Shown one piece after another: positions 1 through 7,095 of a stretch of DNA of 16,017 nt (within the stretch, counting starts at the first letter, position 1; every line of letters begins with the position of its first letter). Both the position numbers and the translations under genes were made by a program. The stretch is from NCBI GenBank assembly GCA_964353865.1, contig CAYGXJ010000047.1, positions 1 through 16,017 of the forward strand, in the 5' to 3' direction. This DNA is from RBG-16-64-43 sp964353865 (GTDB lineage Bacteria; Chloroflexota; Anaerolineae; Anaerolineales; RBG-16-64-43). Under the pieces are notes generated by a model, which had not been told where the DNA came from, searched no databases, and was given only the letters and a program-made list of their open reading frames with translations.

Positions 1-70
1 CCAATGCAATGCGGGAGGGGTGCCGATTTCGTGGCCGAACAACACTATCTCAGAATGAGGGAGTGAGGGC

Positions 71-87
71 GCCCGCGGATCGCGGGC
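71..87. other. Short GC-rich hairpin upstream of tRNA
   Basis: Positions 71-77 (GCCCGCG) pair perfectly with 81-87 (CGCGGGC) around a three-base loop. No T-tract follows on the plus strand, so this is at most a weak or factor-dependent terminator for whatever lies to the left. The first 124 bases hold no reading frame I can recognise. One frame stops at 56-58 and could be the tail of an upstream gene, but there is too little of it to name. Confidence 0.3.
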
Positions 88-124
88 CGAACGAGGCGCG
101 CGATGCGAATCCGCGCACGCCGCC

Positions 125-154
125 TTGACCGCACATGACCAGTGCGGGTACAAT
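125..154 (+). promoter_or_regulatory. Sigma-70-type promoter of the tRNA gene
   Basis: A -35 box TTGACC (125-130) and a -10 box TACAAT (149-154) are separated by 18 bases. Predicted initiation at about 161-162 lies only 4-5 bases before the mature tRNA 5' end at 166, an arrangement common for single tRNA genes. Both boxes are within one base of consensus, so this is one of the clearest promoters in the window. Confidence 0.75.
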
Positions 155-165
155 GCCCGTCGCTC

Positions 166-237
166 GGCGAGGTAGCTCAATGGCAGAGCAGGGGACTCAT
201 AAGCCCTTGGTTGGCGGTTCAAATCCGCCTCTCGCCA
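166..237 (+). tRNA. tRNA with CAT anticodon (elongator Met, or Ile2)
   Basis: A complete 72-base cloverleaf can be drawn. The acceptor stem 166-172 pairs with 230-236 (one G-T pair), followed by discriminator A237. The D stem is GCTC/GAGC (175-178, 186-189). The anticodon loop CTCATAA (196-202) has CAT at 198-200. The T stem is GGCGG/CCGCC with loop TTCAAAT (218-224). The CCA end is not encoded. The 31-39 pair next to the anticodon loop is A-G rather than Watson-Crick. It is not an initiator: base pair 1-72 is a normal G-C, and the three G-C pairs do not abut the loop. Elongator tRNA-Met is most likely, but a tRNA-Ile whose CAT is modified to lysidine cannot be excluded from sequence alone. 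Confidence 0.95.
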
Positions 238-245
238 CTCGTGGG

Positions 246-270
246 AGCCCGCTGCGCGCGGGCTTTCTTC
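246..270 (+). terminator. Intrinsic terminator of the tRNA gene
   Basis: AGCCCGC (246-252) pairs with GCGGGCT (258-264) as a perfect 7-bp stem around TGCGC, followed by TTCTTC. It lies 9 bases past the tRNA 3' end. The T-tract is short and interrupted, but position and stem fit a rho-independent terminator. Confidence 0.7.
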
Positions 271-512
271 ATCCCCGGGCCCTGCATGGCGCCTCGCCAA
301 TTCCCATGTTTGCCGCGAGCCGCGGAGCGCACCTCCTCTCATGACCCACCCCGCCCCCCATTGCTCCGTTGCACTCCGCGAGCGATTTCTGCGAGGCATG
401 CCGTTCTTCGCCGGGCTGGCGATAATTGGTTTTCCCTTCTAGAAAGCCGATTGCCTCTCCCGCCAAGGACCACCGTCCGCTGGCGACAAATCCTGAGGTG
501 AAGGAGATACTG

Positions 513-908
513 ATGAAGGTCGCTGTAATCACAGAGGATGGCCACGAGATCAGCCAGCACTTTGGCCGAGCCCCCTACTACTTGGTCCTCACAATCGAGA
601 ACGGCAAGATCGCCCACCGTGAGATGCGAGACAAGTTGGGTCACACGCAGTTTGGCGGAGAAGAGCACCACCAAGAACCCGGCCATGGCCATGGTCTTGG
701 CCCGCAGGCCCACGACCGTCACTTGCGCATGTCCGAGGCCATCGCCGACTGCGAGGTGCTCTTGTGCGGCGGCATGGGCATGGGTGCGTATCAAAGCCTC
801 CAGGCGCGCGGCATTCGCCCGATTGTGACCGACATGACCTCCATCGATGAGGCCGTGGCCGCCTACGTAAACGGAACGCTCGCTGACCTGATAGACCGCC
901 TGCACTAG
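513..908 (+). CDS. NifX/NifB-type FeMo-cofactor-binding domain protein
   Basis: A 131-residue protein of the dinitrogenase iron-molybdenum cofactor family (the NifX/NafY/NifB C-terminal fold). The fold is visible in the N-terminal KVAVITEDG strand, the HFGRA segment (residues 17-21), and the C-terminal run from ADCEVLLCGGMGMGA (78-92) through ARGI to a final helix rich in Asp/Leu. Residues 44-70 form an insertion with seven histidines (44, 52, 53, 58, 60, 67, 70) plus Gly, a likely metal-binding loop. Cys80 and Cys85 are further possible ligands. Start ATG 513 is chosen over an upstream in-frame GTG because AAGGAG lies at 501-506 and the conserved fold begins there. Stand-alone members occur in many bacteria that do not fix nitrogen, where they are thought to carry iron-sulfur or Fe-Mo clusters. 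No nif or hydrogenase genes are nearby. GATAAT at 421-426 could be a -10 box, but no -35 is convincing. Confidence 0.88.
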   Translation: MKVAVITEDGHEISQHFGRAPYYLVLTIENGKIAHREMRDKLGHTQFGGEEHHQEPGHGHGLGPQAHDRHLRMSEAIADCEVLLCGGMGMGAYQSLQARGIRPIVTDMTSIDEAVAAYVNGTLADLIDRLH

Positions 909-933
909 CGGATCACGGGGGACAACAACTGCA

Positions 934-977
934 GAAATGGCACCCCCCAGGGCGCAGGCCCTGGGGGGTGCCATTTC
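934..977. terminator. Bidirectional terminator, perfect 20-bp hairpin
   Basis: Positions 934-953 are perfectly complementary to 958-977 around a GCAG loop. The outer stem begins with AAA and ends with TTT on either strand, so each strand sees a long GC-rich stem followed by a short T-run. It sits between two converging genes (ends at 908 and 1028), which fits a shared terminator. Confidence 0.85.
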
Positions 978-1027
978 GAGCCGATCTATCCTCATCCAAC
1001 AGCGAGGCTTGTCTCTAAGCCGTACGG

Positions 1028-2089
1028 CTAAGTCCCGCCGACGATGGCGTTCCATCCGTCGACGATGTTCTTGACCGCCGCCGAGAACGAGTCCAGGTTC
1101 GTCGGGAAGTGCAAATTGGTGTAGGCGCTCTCGGGGATCTGCTTGGCCGCGATGTCGGCCGGCAGAGTCACGTCACGCGTAGGGTGAGCATAGCCCTTGG
1201 CGAAGAGCACCTGCCCCTCATCCGAGTAGAAGAAGTCGAGCGCCAGCTTGCCGGCGTTCGGGTGCGGCGCCTTGGCATTGAGATATTGCGCGAAGAGCAT
1301 GCCCACCGTGGCATCCTTGGGGATGACCACTTCCAATGGCAGACCTGTGGCATCGCGCTTGGCGAAGCCGTCGAAGTCGTAGACCATGGAGATCGGACAT
1401 TCCCCCTTTTGCACCGAGGCCACGTTCAAGACCACACCCTGGCGCAGGTTGCCGCCGTCGCGCAATTGCTTGAAGAAGTCGAGCCCGGGTTGCACGTTGC
1501 TCTCGCCGCCACCGTGGGCATAGGCCGCCGCCAGCACCGAGGCCGTGGCATACGTGGAGACACGCGGATCGCGCGAGCAGACCATGTCCTTGTACTCGGG
1601 CTTCAGCAGGTCGTCCCAGGTCTGCGGGATATTGGTCACCAGGTCCTTGTTGACCAGGAAGGAAATCGCTCCCCAGTAGGCTGCCGCCCAGCGCCCGTCT
1701 GCGTCCTTGAACTGGGCCGGGATCTTGTCCCAGTTGTCGTTCTTGTAGGTCGCGGCCAAGTTGTCGGCCAGCAGCTTGCTCAGGAAGTCGTAGCCGATAT
1801 CCGCGACGTCCATCACCGGCGCGTCTTTTTCCGCCAGAAGGCGCGTGATTTGCTCGGCGCTGGTCATGTCGGTGTCGGTGTGAACGATGCCGTACTTGCC
1901 CTCGATCGTCTTCCACGTTTCGCCCAGGTTGACCCAGTCATCGGACATGCCGTAGCTGATGAGCTGGCCTTCGGCCTTGGCGCCGGCAACCTTGTCGGTG
2001 CCGGTGCCAGCGCCTGCGCCGCCGCCGCAGGCCGTGAGCATCATGGCCGCGATGACGACAGTGCTGATGATCGAAAAGCTGCGTTTCAT
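1028..2089 (-). CDS. ABC transporter substrate-binding lipoprotein
   Basis: A 353-residue extracellular solute-binding protein. The N-terminus has KR, a hydrophobic stretch and a lipobox LTAC with Cys21, then a Gly/Ala/Thr linker, so the mature protein is a membrane-anchored lipoprotein. The mature part starts with a KAEGQLISYGM strand, continues with TWDDLLKPEYKDMV (the 'dLl.peyk' signature of the iron/polyamine/2-aminoethylphosphonate binding-protein cluster) and ends with a KNIVDGWNAIV helix. These features resemble the Fe3+/spermidine-putrescine-type binders more than the sugar (CUT1) binders; this is judgement by eye. ATG 2089 is preceded by AGGAGGAAGGAC, which sets the start; a longer frame upstream is not needed. 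It is the last gene of the minus-strand run, separated from the permease by a 196-base spacer. That spacer could hold its own promoter or an RNA-processing site, though I see no clear promoter. Substrate unknown. Confidence 0.88.
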   Translation of the reverse strand: MKRSFSIISTVVIAAMMLTACGGGAGAGTGTDKVAGAKAEGQLISYGMSDDWVNLGETWKTIEGKYGIVHTDTDMTSAEQITRLLAEKDAPVMDVADIGYDFLSKLLADNLAATYKNDNWDKIPAQFKDADGRWAAAYWGAISFLVNKDLVTNIPQTWDDLLKPEYKDMVCSRDPRVSTYATASVLAAAYAHGGGESNVQPGLDFFKQLRDGGNLRQGVVLNVASVQKGECPISMVYDFDGFAKRDATGLPLEVVIPKDATVGMLFAQYLNAKAPHPNAGKLALDFFYSDEGQVLFAKGYAHPTRDVTLPADIAAKQIPESAYTNLHFPTNLDSFSAAVKNIVDGWNAIVGGT

Positions 2090-2285
2090 GGTCCTTCCTC
2101 CTTGTACACAGGTTGGCTCAGAGTGCCTTGCGGCTCCCTCCAAAACACGGACGGCGTGTGTGACGATTTGTCCGCCGATCTTCTCCTCCTTTCTCTAACC
2201 GCACTGGTTTTCGATTCGATGCCTCGCAAACGCCCGCGCCCGCGACGCGCTGGTCCCTGCCCGCCGGCGAGACTCCGCGCGGCCG

Positions 2286-3095
2286 CTAGCGGGGGCCGAG
2301 TGATTCGCGCCCGCGCGAGGCGCTGCCAGCTACCCATATGATGGCCAATGAAGTGAGCCAGGCCACAACAAAGCTAATAGCCGCCAGCGCGCTTGCCTGA
2401 CGTGCATCGAAACGGGTGAACTCCACGATGTAAATCGGGAAAGTCTTGAAGCGCGCCCCGACCAGCAGGTTGGCCAATGTGAATTCGACGAACACGGTCG
2501 AGAAGACGAGCAGCGCCCCGCCCAGTACACCGGAGAGGATGTTGGGCGCGATGACCCGCGTGAGGGTGGTCACCCAACTTGCGCCGAGCATCTGCGCCGC
2601 CTCGGTCAGCGCGCGCACGTTGAGCGCGGCCAACGCATTGGCCACCGGGCGGTACATGAACGGCAGCGCCAACACCATGCAGGCGGCGATGAGCATCCAC
2701 GGGCTGTAGACAATGGCCGCGCCCAGCCGGGCGTAGCTGCGCAAAAGCGCCAGCGCCAGAACGACACCCGGGATGCCAAAGGGCAGCACCGTGAAGAGTT
2801 CAATCAGCGGCTTGGCCTGCGGCACGCGCAGGTGAGCCCAGTAGGCGGTGGGCGTCACCAGAAGCACCGAAAAGAACATGGCGCCAACTGAAATAAACAT
2901 CGAATTGCGCAAGGTCAACAGGAAGGCCCGCCGCTCGATCACCGCCTGCCACCAATCCAGAGTCAGACCCTCCGGCAGGATGGTGCGGTCCCAGCGCACC
3001 GAAAACGAGAAGGCCACCGTGGCCAACAGCGGCAGCAACATGTAGGTGAGGAAGAACCCCAACACCATGAAGCGGCCCAGGCTCGCGCGTTTCAT
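2286..3095 (-). CDS. ABC transporter permease, second subunit
   Basis: A 269-residue inner-membrane permease of the binding-protein-dependent type with about six membrane segments (roughly residues 10-30, 65-85, 100-120, 132-150, 187-208, 235-255). The cytoplasmic EAA loop, which contacts the ATPase, is EAAQMLGAS followed by VIAPNIL at about 165-186. The reading frame is open well upstream of 3095, but that part is antiparallel overlap with the neighbouring permease. ATG 3095 overlaps the stop of the upstream permease in an ATGA, so the two are very probably translationally coupled and form a heterodimer. The residue pattern is that of the PotC/ThiP/FbpB side of the permease family rather than the MalG side. 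It ends in TAG. Confidence 0.88.
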   Translation of the reverse strand: MKRASLGRFMVLGFFLTYMLLPLLATVAFSFSVRWDRTILPEGLTLDWWQAVIERRAFLLTLRNSMFISVGAMFFSVLLVTPTAYWAHLRVPQAKPLIELFTVLPFGIPGVVLALALLRSYARLGAAIVYSPWMLIAACMVLALPFMYRPVANALAALNVRALTEAAQMLGASWVTTLTRVIAPNILSGVLGGALLVFSTVFVEFTLANLLVGARFKTFPIYIVEFTRFDARQASALAAISFVVAWLTSLAIIWVAGSASRGRESLGPR

Positions 3096-3961
3096 AGGCG
3101 CCACCGTGCCGCGCGCGACGATGCCCACTGGTATCCGGCCACGCACAGGGCCATGATCCCCAGCGAGGCTGTCGCCATGGCATCCGCAATCCCCGGCTCG
3201 AGCTGCACCTCGCCGCGGATGAGCGCTGCGATCTGGATCGTCACCAGGTTGATGTCCGGGCCGGTGAGCGTCCAGGCCGTGGCGTAGGCCCCGAATGAAT
3301 TGGCGAAGAGCAACAGAAACCCTCCCAGCAGGGCCGGGGTCAGGATGGGCAGCGCGACGTGCCGCCAGTAGCCAAAGGTGGAGGCGCCCAGGTTGAGCGC
3401 CGCCTCCCGCCATTCGGCCTTGAGACCCAGCAGCGAGGGCTGGATCAGCAGCGCCATGAGCGGCATCTGGAAATACAGGTAGGCCAAGACCAATCCCGAA
3501 ACCGAGTACACGCGGAAGGCGGGGTAAAGCGAGATGCCGAAGAACTCCTTGAGCGTCAGGGTGAGTACGCCGGTTGAGCCGAGAGTGATGATGAACGCAA
3601 AAGCCAGCGGCGCCCCGCCGAAATTGGTGGCTACGTCGGCCAGCGCGGTGGCCGCCTCGCGCATCAGTTTGTTGCGCGAGCTGACGATGGCCAGGCTCAC
3701 CAGCGTGCCCAGCACAACGCCGAGCAGTGCCGTCACCGCCGAGAGGCGCAGGCTGTTGGCGAAGGATTGCAGGATGAGCGGCGCCATCGAGCGCTGGTAG
3801 TTCACCAGGCTCAAGCCGTGGCCTGGGTCGGTCAGGCTCGCGGCGACGATGGTGATGATGGGGATCACCTCCATGATGAATCCGAAGGCGAAGAAAGGCA
3901 GGAGCGCTCCCCACACGGAGAGCTTCTGCCACCACGCGGGCGCTTGCCGGCGCTCAGACAT
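3092..3961 (-). CDS. ABC transporter permease, first subunit
   Basis: A 289-residue inner-membrane permease partnering the next gene. The N-terminus is cytoplasmic (SERRQAPAWW), followed by a membrane segment at about 14-42, and the periplasmic SLTDPGHGLSLVNYQ region typical of PotB-like permeases. Further membrane segments lie at about 72-95, 115-137, 150-175, 205-230 and 262-280. The EAA loop EAALNLGAS...ALPIL occupies about 186-207. Start ATG 3961 overlaps the upstream MBL gene by 8 bases. An in-frame ATG at 3976 is the alternative; neither has a strong ribosome-binding site, which fits coupling to the upstream gene. The product would form the membrane channel with the next permease. No ATP-binding subunit is encoded in the window. 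Confidence 0.87.
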   Translation of the reverse strand: MSERRQAPAWWQKLSVWGALLPFFAFGFIMEVIPIITIVAASLTDPGHGLSLVNYQRSMAPLILQSFANSLRLSAVTALLGVVLGTLVSLAIVSSRNKLMREAATALADVATNFGGAPLAFAFIITLGSTGVLTLTLKEFFGISLYPAFRVYSVSGLVLAYLYFQMPLMALLIQPSLLGLKAEWREAALNLGASTFGYWRHVALPILTPALLGGFLLLFANSFGAYATAWTLTGPDINLVTIQIAALIRGEVQLEPGIADAMATASLGIMALCVAGYQWASSRAARWRL

Positions 3962-4703
3962 CGGTCGTATATCCATCGCGCGCCAGGTCGACTTTCCCAG
4001 TGAAGGTCGCCTGCGCCTGCCGGGCAGGGTCCTGAGCGAGTGCCGCTGGATAGAGGTGAGTGAGCAGCAATCGCTTGACGCCTGCGGCTTGGGCGGCCTC
4101 CCCCGCTTGTCCAGCCGTGAGATGGTCGCTGGTGGCCCAGCCCTGCGGGAAGGAGCATTCGCACACGAGCAGGTCCGCCCCCTGCGCCAATCGAGCCAAG
4201 GGCTCCACAGCCGCGGCATCTCCGCTGAACACAACCGTGCGCCCCTCCGCCTCCACCCGGTAGGCCAGGCTGTTGGGCGTGTGTCCGGTCAGCCCGGTCG
4301 CCAGGTGCCATCCGCCAATATCGTGCTGGCTCTCGGCCAATTCGTCGACTCGAATCTCGTACGCTTCGGGAGCAATGCCCTCAAAGGCCTGATACAGCCT
4401 CTCCAGAAAGCGACGCATGCCACGCGGCCCAGCCACCTGCAGAGGCTTACTCCGCTTCCATCCGGGCGTGGCGTTGTTGGCCTGCAAGAGTGTCACCAGG
4501 TCCAGCGTGTGATCGGGATGCAAATGGGAGAAGAGGACAAGCTTCAGATCGCGATAGCGGAATCCCGCCCGCTCCAGGCGTGCCAGCGTGCCCGGGCCAG
4601 CATCGATCAGCACCACCTCCTCCGCGCGGCGCAGCACAAATCCCGCGGGGGAGTAGCCCTCCACGGGCACGCATGTCCCTGCGCCCAGCACTGTCAGCTC
4701 CAT
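3954..4703 (-). CDS. MBL-fold metal-dependent hydrolase (RNase Z-like)
   Basis: A 249-residue metallo-beta-lactamase-fold protein with the complete two-metal site: HLHPDH (His60, His62, Asp64, His65), His141 in LTGHTPNS, Asp162 in FSGD, and His216 in LLLTHLYP. The overall pattern (LGAGTCVP at the N-terminus, IDAGPGTL at 33-40, FSGDAA, SDHLTAGQAGE) matches the RNase Z / PhnP / phosphodiesterase-like branch, whose members cut phosphodiesters or cyclic phosphates. The length suits a single domain without the RNase Z exosite arm. Start ATG 4703 follows GGGAGTGAG and places the first beta-strand at the N-terminus. It lies 46 bases below the GHMP kinase and overlaps the permease by 8 bases, so it is embedded in the operon and probably acts on an intermediate or a phosphorylated by-product. 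Substrate unknown. Confidence 0.85.
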   Translation of the reverse strand: MELTVLGAGTCVPVEGYSPAGFVLRRAEEVVLIDAGPGTLARLERAGFRYRDLKLVLFSHLHPDHTLDLVTLLQANNATPGWKRSKPLQVAGPRGMRRFLERLYQAFEGIAPEAYEIRVDELAESQHDIGGWHLATGLTGHTPNSLAYRVEAEGRTVVFSGDAAAVEPLARLAQGADLLVCECSFPQGWATSDHLTAGQAGEAAQAAGVKRLLLTHLYPAALAQDPARQAQATFTGKVDLARDGYTTDV

Positions 4704-4749
4704 CGCAGACTCACTCCCGCGCGTGCCGTACGCCTTTCGGCGCGCGAGG

Positions 4750-5688
4750 CTACTCGTAGATGTCGAACGCCCAGGCCTGCCCGCCGGCCGCTTCGAGCGC
4801 ACGCTGCACCGAAGACACCCGACCCGGGCACAAAGCAATCATACAGCCCCCGCCTCCGGCGCCCATCTGCTTGGCCCCCAACGCGCCGGCCTCGAGCGCC
4901 ACTCGGCAAAACTCGCGTAGACGCTCCGTGGCGGTGCCCATCAGGTTCTCTTCGGTCTGCTGCTCGCTCATCAGGCGGCCCAGCGCCGGCAGATCGTTCG
5001 CCACCAGCGCCACCCTGCCCTTCTCCACGATGTCGACCACACGCGCCAGCGACCCGAGCAGCAGCGGTTCCCGCCCGGCGATGCGTCGACGCAGCCACTT
5101 TTGCAGCTCGCGTGTATCGTGGGCCTCGCGCGTGTCGGCCACCACAATCGGCAGCGAGCGCACCTTCAACTTCTCCACGCCGGCCTGTTTTCCGGTTTGA
5201 ATGTAGGTCACGCCCCCAAACGCGATGGCGTACTGGTCCATACGCCCGCACTCGATGTCCAGGTCGTCCTTCTCGATGATGAATGAAAGCTCGGCCACCT
5301 CGCCCGCGCTCAGGGCGAAGCCATAGGCCAGCGCCAGCGCGCGGATGAACCCGATGCACAGCGCTGTCGACGACGACAGGCCCGCGCTGATCGGGATTTG
5401 TGAGCTGACCACCGCTTCGTAGCCACAGTCGATGTGTGCCGCCAGCCGGCGGTGCACCGCCTTTAAGTACTTGAGTCGGCCATCCAAGGGTAGCGGACCA
5501 TCCAGCGCGAAGCTCTCGCGCAGCCCGAGATCGCTGCCGACCAGGATGACCTGGCGGTCGGCTCGTTTTGTCAGCCGCACCGTCAGGAAGGCCGAGATGG
5601 CTGCCGCCAGGGCAGGCTTTTCGATCAGGTCCGTGTTGTCGCCGAGCAGGCATATGCGGCCCGGCGCGCGAGCGTCGATTGTCTGCAC
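4750..5688 (-). CDS. GHMP-family sugar kinase
   Basis: A 312-residue small-molecule kinase of the galactokinase/homoserine/mevalonate/phosphomevalonate family, cytoplasmic and ATP-dependent. Motif 1 is APGRICLLGDNTD (8-20), close to the usual PGRvNLiGeHtDy but with Asp-Asn for Glu-His and no following Tyr. Motif 2, the ATP loop, is PISAGLSSSTAL (99-110). GRMDQYA carries the probable catalytic Asp151. Motif 3 is QMGAGGGGCMI (274-284). Relatives phosphorylate sugars at C-1 (galactokinase, fucokinase, glucuronokinase, heptose-7-phosphate kinase). The GRMDQ...GGVTYIQTG stretch looks closer to those sugar kinases than to mevalonate kinase. GTG 5688 is chosen because GGTGGAG lies upstream and the conserved motif then begins near the N-terminus; GTG 5706 in the same frame is possible. 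It is the second sugar kinase of the operon. Exact substrate unknown. Confidence 0.85.
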   Translation of the reverse strand: MQTIDARAPGRICLLGDNTDLIEKPALAAAISAFLTVRLTKRADRQVILVGSDLGLRESFALDGPLPLDGRLKYLKAVHRRLAAHIDCGYEAVVSSQIPISAGLSSSTALCIGFIRALALAYGFALSAGEVAELSFIIEKDDLDIECGRMDQYAIAFGGVTYIQTGKQAGVEKLKVRSLPIVVADTREAHDTRELQKWLRRRIAGREPLLLGSLARVVDIVEKGRVALVANDLPALGRLMSEQQTEENLMGTATERLREFCRVALEAGALGAKQMGAGGGGCMIALCPGRVSSVQRALEAAGGQAWAFDIYE

Positions 5689-5753
5689 TCGTCCATCTCC
5701 ACCCACGTCCCCCGGACCGTGTCACGCGCCAACTCTGGCGCCGGGGATCCCTC

Positions 5754-7055
5754 TCAGTGCGACAACTCCCGGACGATCTCCTCGAATACGGTGAGCACCC
5801 GTTCCACTTGCGCTTCACTGATGACAAGCGGCGGCTTGATCTTGACGACATTGCCGAGTTTCGAGTACTTCGCTTCGCCGAAGATGACCCCGCGCTTGAG
5901 CCCCTCGTCGATAAAATGGTGGGTTTCCTCGAAAGCCGGTTCTTTGGTCTTCTTGCTGCGCACCAGCTCGACCCCGATCATCAACCCCGGACCGCGCACG
6001 TCGCCGACCAACTCGTACTTGTCCTTCATCGCATTGAGGCGCCGCGTCATTTCCGCACCCAGCCGGCGCGAGCGCTCGAGCAGACCTTCGCTTTCGATGA
6101 CCTCAATCGTCGCCAGCGCGGCCGTCATCGAAACCGGGAAATGGGCGAAGGTAAACGAGTGGTCGCCAGGACGGAAGGGCGCCAGGTCGTCACGCAGCAG
6201 CATCCCAAATATCGGGAACCCCCCGCCCAGCCCTTTGCCGATGATGAGGATGTCGGGCACGGTCTGGTACACGTTCGCCGCAAACCAATCCCCCACCCGC
6301 CCGAAGCCTGTCTGGATTTCGTCCCAGATGAGCAGCATGCCCAATTCATCGCACATGGCGCGCACGGCGGGGTAGTAGTCGGCGGGGAAGACGATCATGC
6401 CGCCGTTGCCTTGGATCGGTTCCATCATCAGCGCCACGGGCGGTTCGCTGGCGGCCTTCTGGATCGTGCGCTTGGCGAAGCGCACACAGAACAGCCCGCA
6501 TTCAGGATAGCTCATTTCGAACGGGCAGCGGTAGCAGTACGCCTGAGGCACACGCAGCACCGGCCCGGACCAGGCCTTGAAGCGATTGTCGGGGTGCGGC
6601 CAACTGGCGTTGAGGGTCGAGAGCGTCCGGCCGTGATAGCCATCCCACAGCGTGACAAACAGATCGCCCGGACGGTTGCGCAGGGCCAACTTCATCGCGC
6701 CCTCGTTGGCATCCGAGCCGGTCAGGCTGTAGCTCACCTTTTTCAAGCGGCCCGGCCCGAGCTCGCTCAGACGCTTGGCCAGGAGCAGCTTGGGAACGGT
6801 GTCGAAGCTCGTGCGAATGTGGGTGAAGTGCTTGATCTGTTCGCCGACGGCCGCCACCACTTTCGGGTGGCAGTATCCGACGCTCAGGCTCCACGCCTGC
6901 GAGGTGCAGTCGATGTACTCTTTGCCGGATTTATCCCATAACGAGGCCCCCGCGCCGTGGTCGACCACCATGCGCAGGTCGCCCCCCACCCCGCCGCCCA
7001 TCAGCGCGCGGCGGCCGGCCTCCAGATCGCTTTCCTTTGCATCCAGGAAGTCCAC
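5754..7055 (-). CDS. Class III PLP-dependent aminotransferase
   Basis: A 433-residue cytoplasmic enzyme of the ornithine/4-aminobutyrate/omega-amino transaminase family, of usual length. Visible landmarks are SYSLTGSDANEGAMKLA (108-124, phosphate binding), DGYHGRT (138-144, with the aromatic residue that stacks on PLP), EPIQGNGG (212-219), LIWDEIQTGFGR (242-253, Asp245 binds the pyridine nitrogen), and IIGKGLGGGFP (271-281, Lys274 forming the Schiff base). It moves an amino group, often from a terminal amine, to pyruvate or 2-oxoglutarate. Residues 172-192 carry a CYRCPF...C...C cluster (Cys174, 177, 186, 190) seen in one sub-branch of the family. GTG 7055 is the start, with AAGAGGTGAAGA directly upstream. 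It sits between the isomerase-like gene and the GHMP kinase. A transaminase is unusual in a sugar operon and suggests an amino-bearing substrate or intermediate. Confidence 0.92.
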   Translation of the reverse strand: MDFLDAKESDLEAGRRALMGGGVGGDLRMVVDHGAGASLWDKSGKEYIDCTSQAWSLSVGYCHPKVVAAVGEQIKHFTHIRTSFDTVPKLLLAKRLSELGPGRLKKVSYSLTGSDANEGAMKLALRNRPGDLFVTLWDGYHGRTLSTLNASWPHPDNRFKAWSGPVLRVPQAYCYRCPFEMSYPECGLFCVRFAKRTIQKAASEPPVALMMEPIQGNGGMIVFPADYYPAVRAMCDELGMLLIWDEIQTGFGRVGDWFAANVYQTVPDILIIGKGLGGGFPIFGMLLRDDLAPFRPGDHSFTFAHFPVSMTAALATIEVIESEGLLERSRRLGAEMTRRLNAMKDKYELVGDVRGPGLMIGVELVRSKKTKEPAFEETHHFIDEGLKRGVIFGEAKYSKLGNVVKIKPPLVISEAQVERVLTVFEEIVRELSH

Positions 7056-7095
7056 TCTTCACCTCTTGGGCGCCCGAACCGTTGCCCGGCCGGGC

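Noticed and set aside
166..237. Initiator tRNA-fMet
   Set aside because: Base pair 1-72 is a normal G-C, and the anticodon stem lacks the three G-C pairs abutting the loop.
341..442. Possible 33-codon small gene upstream of the NifX-type gene
   Set aside because: No ribosome-binding site and no recognisable sequence; the product is too short to support.
3096..3935. Upstream extension of the second permease frame, giving one open frame of 549 codons over 2286-3935
   Set aside because: The extension is antiparallel-free overlap in another frame of the first permease, which has the real membrane segments and EAA loop. ATG 3095 in an ATGA overlap is the natural start.
3849..5279. Long plus-strand open frame opposite the MBL and GHMP kinase genes
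   Set aside because: Arg/Pro/Ser-rich translation without any domain pattern, opposite two genes with complete motifs; a GC-driven shadow.
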